From: Anas platyrhynchos
Taxonomy: Eukaryota; Chordata; Aves; Anseriformes; Anatidae
Assembly: GCF_047663525.1 (NCBI RefSeq)
Contig: NC_092597.1
Coordinates: 18,746,501-18,810,500 of the forward strand
Reading direction: 5' to 3'
Length of the DNA stretch: 64,000 nt
Each line of letters begins with the position of its first letter. The first letter of the stretch is position 1. A model generated the notes under the pieces. The model was not told the origin of the DNA, searched no databases, and was given only the letters and a program-made list of their open reading frames with translations. Shown piece after piece: positions 25,905 to 37,900 of this stretch. The translations under genes and the position numbers were made by a program.

Positions 25905-28900
25905 GAGATGTATTTAACGCAACCTGTAGGCTGCACGCTGCTTTGACAACAGAGACCAGATGTCTTTGATGGCTGGTTAGAGAGCGCAGGTATTATTAAT
26001 TGGGTTGGTTAGGAGCTTTTTGCTGTAATGGTTTTACGGTCGCAGTAGGGCAGCAGCGACGAGGGATGTGAAAAGCCCTTCACAGGCATCAGGACATCTC
26101 CGTTCTGGATGGGGTGAGATGCGAGCCGTGTCTCAGTTCAGAGCCCTTCGGAGCAGGATCTCTTGACTGTTGAACAATGCTTGGCAAAGAGGAGCCGGGT
26201 TTATAAATAATGCATTTCCTTTGTCTTGCAGGAGTTCTGGAGGCAGAGGTACAATCAGATCAGCTGTGAACAGCTTACATAGCAAATCTAATAGGTTTGT
26301 AAATTAGATTTTGTGTTCATTTGTTTTTGCTGTAAGGCAGCTATTAATCTGCTTCTCCTCTTCGCTGGATAGTGCTGGTCTTATTTAGCAAATGTATCTG
26401 TTTCTTTTCACTTCTGCTTTGCATTTTCTTAATCGTTTCTCTCCCTCCTTCCCCAGCTCAGTGCAATAATCATTTGCAAATAACCAAGGATCTGCAAGTT
26501 GCGGTGATTGAGAGAATGAGAAAGAGAGAGTTACTTATGGTGAAAATAAGTCAGTGATAGAGTTGCCATTTTCGTAGTTTACTACGTGCTATTAGGAGGG
26601 AGAGAGCTTGCTTTGACATCAGAACCCCATTTGGTTTTATCGTAATGCAGTTCTGTAACGTCGCTCCCTTGCAGAGACATTTCGTGGCATCACAGCCTCA
26701 CTCGATGCCTCTCTGTGTTATTTTTACGATGATGTTGTGTCATCCCAGCGCTGCCAAGTTGTAAAGCCCAGCGACACCACGCAAGAAAGAAAGAGCTGTG
26801 CCATTCTGCGACGGTGGCACAACACATCATCCAAACACAGAAAATGGACAGAACAACAACAAAAAAAAATCATAGTTATTCCTCAGATTCCTTTACCCTA
26901 TTTCCTTTAAGGTTTCTGACACCTCATAAGTAAGCTTTGCAAGGCATGAGACAAAATAGCAAAACACAGGATGGGAAACAACCTCCACTGGAGGCAGCCT
27001 CTGGAGAAGGTCCCGTAGCATCTGGTATGTACAAGCACACACGAGGACACTGACATCTAGCCTTTATCAACACATTTCCCTTCCTCTCTGCAACACTACA
27101 TAGTTTGTGATGTAATGCGTCCTCAGGAGCACCAGCCTTGGGCTGGAGATGTGCTCCCAGGAGCTACACATTGCCGTGAGCCTGGGCTACCAGCTCTGCC
27201 CCATCTCTCCCTCTTTTCCCACCCTGGGCTTTACCTGCCTTTTATGAATGTATTTATTTACAAACCGTTCCCTGGCTGGAAAAAGCCCTTTGCACTACAG
27301 AGGGAGATTCCCTTCAGCTGGTAGCAAGTGCTTTGGCTGTGTGTTTTTCAGAGCGCTCTGAAGTGTGAAGGCTTTTTCGGGGCTGCAGACACATGCACAG
27401 CTTCTTGATGAGATGCTTGGGTATTCTCTTTGGAGGGCGGCTGGCTGAAATCAAATATGCAGAGGCTCCCTTAATTTATGCCATTTGATGTAAATTGCAC
27501 TGAAGTGCTGGGGCCTATTTGCCTCTTAGAGCAGGGATTAAAAGCTGGGGTCTCCCAGTGATCATCTCCAAACCCCAGCATGAGTGTATCTGGCTGTTTC
27601 TCATCCCCCTGCTCATTTCTGGGCATGGAGCAGGCAGGATAGATGCTGAAATCATTTTGTTCTTTTTCAATGGGGAAAAAAAAAGTTACCAGCAAGCCAA
27701 TCTCCCCCTGTTTGGGGTCTTCACAGTGAGTACCCAACCTCACAAGCAGCACCCAGCAGCTCAATTAATTCATTTCTCCATAGGGTGAAGTGCAGGTTGT
27801 GTTTCCCTCTTGAGGTTTTTACCCACCCCAGGAGCTGAGGGGCTCAGCTTTGGGGTGCAGCCCATCTCTCGGTGACATTTGGGGCTCCGCAGGGCTGTGT
27901 GTGTCGTCTGCCAGCCTGTCTGCAGTGTGCTCGTGTCTCCCTGTGCATGCGCTTCTCCGGCTGGATGTGTACAATTGTGTTTTATGTAAACCTGTAAGTA
28001 TGTGTTTGTGTGAGCGAGCAGGTATTTAAGGATCTGTGTCGGCTTGAGCGTGGCGGAATACAAACAGGCTTTCAGTTCTCGTTTAGGTAATAACTACAAT
28101 TTTGCTTTTCTGATGAAGTTTGAATTCCAGCAGCCACCGCCGAAGACAGTGATTAGAAATGCCATTGGGATGCTAACGGATCCTGTCTCTCTCCCTCGCC
28201 CTGTCTTTCTTTTCTCTAGAGCTGAAGTAGTAATAAATGACTCTTCGTCTCCAGCTGTTGTTGACAGAAGTAATGAAAGCATTAAGCACGACATTAAACC
28301 AGCCTCATCCAAATGGAGACACAACCAGACACTCTCTTTGAAGATCAGGTACTGGTAATTACCTATAGGACAAGAGACAGATCTGGTCCTCTCCAGTGCA
28401 AGCTGGCAAATTGCCTCTGTATATCATCTAAAGAAGTCAAGGAAGAAATAAAAGGCTTATCTCCTGCTGAGCTAGACTTCATATCTGTAAGCGATCGCTT
28501 GGAAATGAGTTCCCAGCTGAACCAGCTGGCCCTGCAGCCGTGAAACGCGCAGCATTCGAGCCCCCAGTTTCCAGGCCAAGTGCAACTGGTGTGCAATGCT
28601 GGCGTGCCCCGGGGGGAATGCAGAGACCCCACTGATGGTGGGCCAGCCACGCTAGCCTGCTGGAAGGGCTGGATGGGGCAGGAGAGGGCATTAGGGTGGA
28701 GACAGCTATTTGGAAGCTGTTCCTGCAGGGCAGGCAGGAGACAAAGAGTTCATCTTCTGCGTTACCCAAATCCCCTCTGTACCTGAACTGATGGGGCCGT
28801 TTTCTTCCCTGTCCCCAGGAAACAGATCTTGAAGTTCCTGGATGCAGAGAAAGACATTTCGGTGCTGAAGGGGACGCTGAAGCCGGGGGACATCATCCAC

Positions 28901-31900
28901 TACGTCTTTGACAGGGACAGCACCATGAACGTCTCTCAGAACCTGTACGAGCTGCTGCCCCGCACCTCACCCCTCAAGGGCAAGCAGTTCCCCTCCTGCG
29001 CCATCGTGGGCAACTCAGGGGTCCTGCTCAGCAGTGGCTGCGGCCCCGAGATCGATGCACACAGCTTTGTGATCAGGTAGGGGCTGCATCCTGCCATGTG
29101 GTGGGTTTGGGGGGGTTGGAGAGGTGCAAGCATAAAGTTCACCGATGCAAACACCTTGCTGTGATCTCCTCCAACCACTGCCAAGCGCTCCTTGCAAACA
29201 CAGCCCATGTCTTCTCACCCTGCTGTCCCCAGCACCCATGTCCTGCAGTCACACTGCCCCACGGGCCACAGTGGCAGGTCCTGATCTGCCCGAAATTCCC
29301 TCCCTAAGATGCTCGGAGTGCAGAGGAGGAGCGCGCCAGCCCTCCCATCCATCCCCAACACCCATGTACATCCGCTAGCTGAGGGGCTGTGGGAGCCCGC
29401 TGATGATTTATGTATGTGCAGACATTTGCTTCCTGGCAAGTCTATTATGAAGACAGCCCAATCCATCAGCGGCTCACGGAGGCAGTCCCCTGCGTGACGT
29501 GGGGACGAGGATAATGTCACCTCTGCCCCTGCTCATGGCCAGCTGCTCCAGCCCGGCTGCCGGCAGCTCCCTCCTGGCCACAGGGGACTGCACCCATTTG
29601 CATCCTTAAACAAAACCAGAGAGAGCAAAGGAGAAAACAGCCTGTTGCTCTTCTGGCAAAGTTATGGAGGGGTTTCATGTCAGGCAGCAAAGCTGCGAGA
29701 GAAAAGTTTTGCTGGGCATAAGGCGGGGTAGGACTGGGATTTGGGGTGAAGTCTCCCCAGCCACGTGTGCTAGTGCAGGGCTGGCGTGGACGGGCTCTTC
29801 CCACCATAGATTGGCTGAGCCACCACTCAAAACTGCATCCTCACGAGGAGCTTTGCTCCTGGCAGCCTTTTCAGCAGGGCTGGCCATGGGCTCTGTCCAC
29901 AGCTTTGCTCTTCAGACCCAACGTTTATTTTAAGCCATTTGACTCCTGCGGCGAGCACATCGGATGGGCTCCAGGGCCCCGCATGCTGCTTGCTGGGTTT
30001 TCTTTCCATTATTTCCCCATCTGCAAAGTGGGGGAAAATAGCAGTAATGGCTGGTTATGGAGACAGACGGTTAAGACACAATTCCTGCTCATTAAATACT
30101 GTAAATTCACTGTAAAACACCACCGGAGAGCACAGTGTGCTGTAGGAACCTCCCATATAACAGGGGGGATCTGCTGGCAATTTATCCCACAGCCCCTCCA
30201 TCCTCATCCCTCACAGGAGCACAGGAGCCCCTACCCGCCTGCACAGCCCCAGAGGAGGCAGCAATTAAAATGATGGAATGAAACTGGGTTTCTGAAGGTC
30301 ACAGGCTCCAATCAGCCAAACCCCGTGGAGCCCACGTCCTGTGGCATCCACCTCCTGCTGGTGTCATTGTCAGTGCTGGTGCATGTTCCACCTGGGGACA
30401 TCTGCCAGCCTGCCCGAGCTGCTGCTGCTGCTGCCGTGGGGTGCGCAGGCACTTACAGAGGCAAACATCTTCCTTGCGTGGGAAAAGCCATTTCATTTTA
30501 AATCTGCTGTGGCAGCAAACAAGGGAGGTTTGTTGCTCTGCGTTATTTTTGAGCTGCACCAGCAGCAATACAGACCGTACAAACCCGCCCACAGTTACAC
30601 GCAGCATTAGCAGTGCCCAGAGGAACCTGCACACGCGTGCCAGCATATTGACATAGCTCGTCACTACCAGGTGAGAGCCTCTCTAATTTATCACAAAGCC
30701 TCATTCTTCTTCCTTTCTCCTTCCAAAAAGTGAGGGCAAACAGCACATCTGTCACTGTCCTGGCACTGAGCATCACCCCCACAGTATTTGTTAGTGCCCT
30801 CTCTCATATCCACTGCAGAGGGCTGTTCAGTGTTTCCCCTCGCAGGTGCAACCTGGCCCCCGTCCAGGAGTACTCGCAGGACGTGGGCATGAAGACGGAC
30901 CTGGTGACCATGAACCCGTCGGTCATCCAGCGAGCCTTCGAGGACCTGGTGAACGAGACGTGGCGGGAGAAGCTGCTGCAGCGCCTGCACAGCCTCAACG
31001 GCAGCATCCTGTGGATCCCGGCATTCATGGCCAAGGGGGGCAAGGAGCGCGTGGAGTGGGTGAACGAGCTCATCCTGAAGCACCGCATCAACGTCAGGAC
31101 TGCCTACCCCTCGCTGCGCCTGCTGCACGCTGTCCGAGGGTGAGAGCACAGTTGATGCGCTCGGAGCCAGCAGTCCGTGAGCTTCCTGAGCTGGGTTTGT
31201 GCTGGAGGCAAACAGCACGAGCTGTTTCTTCTGCAGACCGCGAGGAAGACTCCACGAGCCATGGCTGGGCCCTAAATGAGAACTGGAGACCACCTTGCAA
31301 GCGGGGGCTTCTCACTGGGCTGAGTGTGAGGTGTCCTAGCCGTGCAACAGAGCCCGAGTCTGACGGTGCTTTGCTGGCTGTAAGCCTGGATGTCACCACA
31401 ATCACTCCCCAAACTACAGTTAGGGCTTTCCTAGGGGAAATATGCGTGTGCTGGCTAGTGACAAGGCTTGTCACCATGGGCCTGAGCAACACATGGGGAC
31501 ATCACCCAGCTCCTCACATCAGGGAGCTGGTGGTAGGTTGAAAAGGGCAAGACCCAGTAGTTCCTGAGTAGTTCTTGAGTAGCCCATGTGCTCCTGTACT
31601 GGTGCTAATTACAGTGCTCATCTCAAATGAACTTCTAAGGCAGAGAAAGGTCTGACATGGCCCGGTCCTGCTGATCAGGTAAATAGGCTCAGGTGGTGGT
31701 GAATGGGTGTGTTGGGAGGGCAAGAAGGAGCTGCTGCAATTTCAGAAGTGGGGAAGGCACAGCTGGAGGCTACCAGGGAGGTTATAAAGGAAGGGAGCCC
31801 CAGGGGTGAGACTTCTACATGAATGCCCTGGGGATGAGGTAGGCTCTTGCTTTATTTCTCTGGGGTGAGAGATCATTTGTTAGGTATTTAGGGAGAGCAG

Positions 31901-34900
31901 GCAGGTGGTGGCTTGTGCAGGAGGTGGCTTAGTAGCAGCCCCTTTGCAGCAGCAGTTCTCTCTGATCCGGACCCCAACCTGTTGCTCTCCCAGGCTGGGG
32001 ATCTATTTGAGCAGCTGATGCTCCCCCCTCTAAGCCTAAGCACTAACAGTTCTTGATTACTTCGGGCATTTCTTCCCCCCTGCACCTTCCAGCCTGAGCT
32101 TTTTGGAGGGGTTGCTCCCTGCTGACATCGCCTCATGCCAGGGATGGACTGGGCATGGGGCAGGCCCTGGGGATGCTCTCGGGTTGGTTTCCAGCACGAG
32201 CCAGCCTAAGCCAGGCTCTGGTGTCACGGTGAATCCCAGGCAGCAGCAAGGCTTGAGGACAGCCGGGTCTGCCCTCCAGTGCCTGTGCTTGAGGCTTCCC
32301 TGGGCCTCAGAAGCTTTTTACAGAAAATGCTCGCTTTGAGGTAAAGAAAGGGAAGGAAAATGACACCACAACTCACGTAAAAGGGGGGAAAATCACCCAA
32401 ATTCTGAGCTATTTCTAGATGTAATTGACTTACTTTCATCTGTCAAAATAGAATTAAGCTCCTGTAATAAGCCCTTTAAATCAACAGGCTGCTAATCCTG
32501 TGCTGGCAACCGCTCCTGGTGCCAGCACCTCCCCGCAGAAAGCTCTGTGAGGGTCTGCTGGGGCTGGGCACCGCTGCCCAGCTCCCCACGGGATGAGAGG
32601 AGGGTGCCCCAAGCTGCTCGGCTCCCCTTCGAGCCAGGGGAGCTGCTGCCTGCCTGCCCTCCTGCTTAACAGCTCAGCAGCAGGAAAACAAGGATGCTGT
32701 AGATTAATGATTACTATAGCATATGGTGCAGTTTGGGGTGAGGAAGGAGTCTTTCCCCGAGTCAAACTGACCAGAATGACCAGGAGTTTAGTTATTTGTT
32801 GTCTTTGATACTAATTTCTATAATCATCGTATATTTTTGCTTGATGAACTCTTTGCTGTTAGAGGGGCATGGTCTCCAACAACTTCCACAGCCCCCATCT
32901 CTCTGAGGAACGCAGCAGTTATAGCATTAAGCTTTTCCTTTGATGGATCTGAGATTTGTGCAATTAAGACACCCTGTGGAGTGTAGCATGCAGCTGAGAG
33001 ACAATAACCCACAAAGGCTTCTGAACACCCTCTTGCACTGCAGTGATAGAGTTGTCCCTTCTTCTTTGCTGGATAGAGCTACCTTTGATTTATAATCTAT
33101 CCTAAGTTGGTTTGGAAACCACAAAGAAATGGGGAAGGTCTTTCAGCTAAGAAATTCTTTTAAGTATTTTCTTTTTTTTTTTTTTAAGCAATTGCACTTT
33201 CTACACAAACTAATGTTATTTCAGCCAACTTCAATTCAGCTACAAAAGCGTTGCCTTTACTCTTCTTCCTTCACTTCCAGAGAAATACATTCGTAAGTTC
33301 TTGACTCTTCCTTGAACTGCAGAATTTATTGTCCTGCTCTGCTTTCCCCCAGACCAAAATGCATTTCCGTGGCAATTGAACACTTCTTCCTATAATTTGC
33401 AGTGCATTTGAGGCACTTGTAGAGCGTGCATCACTGAGATAAATAAAAAGCATTTTGCTTTTGTTGTCCTTAACAGCATCATGTGAGACACCACCTTCCC
33501 TGCTGTGCTGGTGCCTTAAATGTTTGCTGGTTGACTTTGTGTTGGTGGTTCTGGATGACCAATGCAGTAGGACAGAGCCTCTTCTCTCGCAGTTAAACTC
33601 ACCAGCTCTGCTCCCTGCATGCCAAGAGTGGGGAGAGCCATCAGCATTTCGATGGAGGGGCTCAGGAACAAGCTGTCAAAGTGATGGAGCAGGGTTACAG
33701 CTAAGGAGCCTGTTTCCAGTGCCAGTTCCATGGGTTTTGGGGTGCATGACTCACTTCTGAGAGATTCTCTGAAATGTCTCCTGGGCGATGCTTCTGGCAA
33801 GCGCGGTGCTCATCTTCTGGCTGGGAAGCAAGCGAGCCCCTTATAAGTCATCTGTTAGCGTCTCCAAAAAGCCTTGTAATCCCCATTGCCAAGCAGCTTT
33901 TGTTAGAGAAATAACATGAAATGCAGGAAACGGGGGGAAATAATTATGTCTGGAGGTCTGACTATCACCTCTTGCAGAGAATTCATGGACGCGTTTCGGT
34001 TCGCCTCGTATAATCTAGTCTAGCTTTTCTCACCGTGTCCATCACAAGGCTCTCTTAGCTGTAACCAATTCTAATCCCATCAGATTTTATTAAGAGCTTC
34101 TTTAAAAAAAAATATAAAAATCAATAGATCTTCCAGCTCCTTGGCTTGCTCTCCCATTAGTTTTACCATCCAAGCAGCCGTGACAGCTCGGGCGTGCTCT
34201 CTGTGACAGCGATCACCTCGCGTGGTGCCTGCAGCTTTTGTAGCATGGCTCTGCCGTGTGTCCTCAGAAACACAGCTGGGTGGGACATGAGGTGGCTTCA
34301 TCCTCACCTCAGATCTCTCTCTGGGTCCTCATACCCAAATAACATCTAAGTAAAGCTGTGCGTGGGTTAGATAAGCGGTATCGCAGGAAGGAACGCTTCT
34401 GTGGGCAATTATTCTCGCCCCTTCTGCACGAGCAAATGAGGCACGCTGTATCCAAGCTGGTGTCTGTCTCCACCAGGTCCCCGTGATGCTTAATTGGTTC
34501 CAGTTAATCAGGAAGAAGATTTAGGTATCTCTTCGTAAAAAGAAATGGAGAAGCATAGGAGGGAAAGGGAAAAGAAATAGTGATTCTCTTCCCAGTTACA
34601 TTCCTCCACTTCTGTCTGCTTGGCGATGGCTCAGCTTGTGGATGTTGAGTACCCTCTGTGTCCACAGGGGCATTGCAGGTACCCAGACCTGGGTGAGAAT
34701 GTGGTTATTCATCTGTTACCAATCTTTAGTCCCTCAGCATTGATTTCCTTGTGTTGGGACACTGTAACCCAAGCCCCATCTCCCCCTGCATGTGATGTTT
34801 GAAGTTTGGGCTCTGCCCAGGCTGGGGATGAAGCCCAGCTCCAGGCACAGCTTTGGGACTCTCGGTGAGGACCTGAGGGTCAGTCCCCATCCAGCACAGA

Positions 34901-37900
34901 TCTGGTCACTGTAAGGTTATTTTGTTGGAGGTGAAGGAGGAAACTGGACACACAGATGGATGGACAAGAAGATTTCGCTCTCCCCCCGGGCTCCAGCACT
35001 TCATCTCCTCTCTGTGCCGTTCCCTGCTGGCCCTGTCCTGGCGTGCAGCAGTGGGAGCACGGGGTGCCAGCAGGGTGCTGATTGCCTTCAGCCAGCCTCT
35101 TGCGAGCGTTAATGGGAGCAGGATGTGTGTGGCAGGCAGATAATGTGCTTCAGACACTCAGGGGCTAGCACCTCCACAACAGCTTGTGTTTGTATCGCAC
35201 TTGGACAAATAAGCTGTTTTAAAAGGGTCTGAAATTGCATTATTTCAGCTATTCTGATTTGTATCACAAAATAATGCAGCCGATGCTGCTGAAACTTGAT
35301 TTCTTCATTGACCTGGCGTTCTTTTACTCATTTCATCAGTGTGATAGATTTTTAGTTCATTTTATCCTGCTGTTTAACCCTTGCCTGAAGGGTACACATT
35401 ACTTGAGGGTTTCCTTGGATATATCAGAAGGTGATGTGCAAGCACAGAGCAGGATCCTGTCCTTGCTAATGGTCCCAAATGCTGTCTGCAGAGAGGAGTC
35501 CTGCACCCAGCATTTTGGCACAAGCTAGGGACAGATTCTGCCCCCCAAATTCAATGCACTGGGCAATGCAGGAGGAGGATGAACACTGTCACTCCCTCCA
35601 GATACAGGTGGGAGCTAGGGCTTCCTACGGGTGGCATCGGAGCATTTTGTCTCCGGAGGGATTCCCACCGGGCCTCAAGAACTGAGCCACACAACAGCAG
35701 CAGTGCTGGGCAGTTCTGCTCAGGAGACTTCTTAGAAACCTACTGGGAAATCGGTGTTTCTGTGATTGCTCCATGTGCTGGAACTGTTAGGTTTTGCCTG
35801 GGTTTTGGGGAGGAGCAGCACTTTTCCCAGTGGCCACGGAGGGACTGGTGAAGTCTCTTTTGCAAGACACCTGCCGTGTCCATGGTGGATGGTACCTGGT
35901 GAGGAGGAAGCACAGGGCGCTGAGCTGCTCCTTCCAAAACCTCTGTCCTTGGCTAGCACCAAGTATCAGCTCGGGTAGGGGCTCAGCCCTGTCTGTGTCT
36001 GGGCTGCTCCCTTACAAAAGATGGCCTCGATGCTCTGGTGGCATTTTCCATCTGTCGTTATCATGCTCCTCCAAACAAGAGCTGTCTCAGGCAATTCCTG
36101 CCTGGCAGCATTATGGCTCTTATCCATAGCTGCATCCCACTCAGGTGCCAAACCATCTCTGTGGCTGCTTACACCCCTGAGGGTTTGTTTACGCTGCTTC
36201 TGAAGGAGGTCGGTGCTCGGAAGGGCTCTGAGAAAGGAGGCATTGAGTTTCAGGACTGCTCTTTGCTCTTCTCTTTTAATTGCTGTCTCTTTCCATAAAA
36301 TGTTGCAGTTAATAGTTATGGTGATTGGTGTAGCCAATTTGAAAAATAATTACTGCCTGCTTCAAGATTATCTTTCCTCCTAATTAAAATCCCGGACCTC
36401 ACATATTAAAGGTGTGCTGTTGACACAGCATCCCATGTGCGCCCAGACAACCTCATTTGGATTTACAGAATTAATTAGGTTTTATTTCCATCCCCAGCTG
36501 TTCTCTCCTGCACTGGGGATGTGGCCACTGTCTCCGCTGGGCAGTGGTGGGAGAGAAAAGAGGGAGATCATCCCACACTCCTGCCACAAAATGATCATTA
36601 AAAAGTATTCCCCAGCACTCACTGGAGATTTTCCACCTTAATTGTGTAAGAAGTGACTTGGAAGAGCTGTGGTGTGACCTGTGGTATGGTTTGGACGTGA
36701 TATATTGTGTATGGTATCTGTTATTTTCCTTCTAAGCATCTGAATTGCCACTGTCCACTGTGATATTGCAGAAAGGTTTGGAGTGCTTGGTGGTGTTGGG
36801 TTGTTTTGGCAGATCCCCTTCCTGCTGAGGCTGGGAGGGCTCCTTGGAGTGCGGCCCTTATCATTTTTGTCATTCTTAATATATCTAAAAAAAAAAAAAA
36901 GTCAGCATTTTGGGCAGGCTGGGCAGGTACCCCAGTAGCTTGCTGAGCAGTGCCCTCAAACTGAAGGCTGCATCTTCCCCCAGAGCCACCTCCAATGTGA
37001 CAGCTCCTCCTGGGTGGCTTTCCTGCTGCAGGAGGATACCCTAATCCAGCATTAAACAGCTCTGATAACCTCCTACTTCTCTGTGCACATCAGGGGCCTG
37101 ATGCAATTCCCCTTGAAAAAATCAAGGAATCTGTTTGGCAGCCACTTGTGGGATGAAGCAGTAGCACCGCAGCAAGCTTTGCTGTCCCCATAGCTCATCC
37201 CCTGGGCAAGCCCACAAAAGGCCAGTGGTGACATGTATTCTTGCTGGTTTCTCCCCACTTTCTTGCTCCTCTTCCATGCTGGGTGCTGAGGAGAGGAGTC
37301 AGGGAAGGAGGACATCCTTCCTCAAACACCACACTCATACTTAGTTCAGCTGCCGGTTCCTGGCCAGTTCTGGGGCGTTGGACCCCAATGAACCCGGCCC
37401 CTCCTTTCCGTGCATGCTTCTGGAATTTGATTCACCAGAAAAGTCAATTTTCCTCTTATCTCACTGAGAACAAGCAAGTACATTTTGTGCCTTGGTTGCT
37501 AAATTTTAATGGCTTTCGTGAAAAGCTAATTTGCAGGATTATGGCTCTGCTCTCCTGCGGGTTCCTGCTGTCTGAGCCCCAGACCCTCGGGAGCCCAGCA
37601 GGAAGCGTGAATGAGGAGCAAGACGTGTCCCATGTTCAGTCACCTGCACCCAGGCCCTTTGAATTATCCATCACCAATAATCCACTGGCAGATCCCGCAG
37701 CGAGGGCTTGAGCAGGCAGCGGCAGCATCAAACGTGTTCGGGGAGGAGGGAGTGTGCCTGGGGAACTCTTCCACATCTCCGAAGGCCAGCGTTGCGAGCA
37801 ATTTGTTTTTCATAACGGATTGCCGAGACATGAGATGCTTCAATGCCATAGCAACACGTGTGGTGTAACCGCCAGACAGAGAGCAGGAGATGCTTATTCA

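Larger units (their letters stand above)
12786..26231 (+). other. ST8SIA2: ST8SIA2 intron 1 (13,446 bp)
   Basis: Begins GTAAGG and ends TCTTGCAG. The first 600 bp continue the CpG island. The rest contains no supportable gene: open frames at 15669-16220 and 16521-16898 (minus strand) and 18253-18888 (plus strand) have no recognisable domain. It carries poly(A) and poly(T) runs, a GTTT microsatellite, a short tandem duplication near 24.1 kb, a probable CR1 tail near 24.4 kb and a 39-base A tract at 25.86 kb. It is the longest intron, and regulatory elements are plausible in it. Confidence 0.9.

Noticed and set aside
30691-31541. Antisense 200-codon frame and a 231-codon alternative plus-strand frame over exon 5
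   Set aside because: Both are shadows of the GC-rich third positions of the real ST8SIA2 exon 5. The plus-strand one runs straight through the splice donor.
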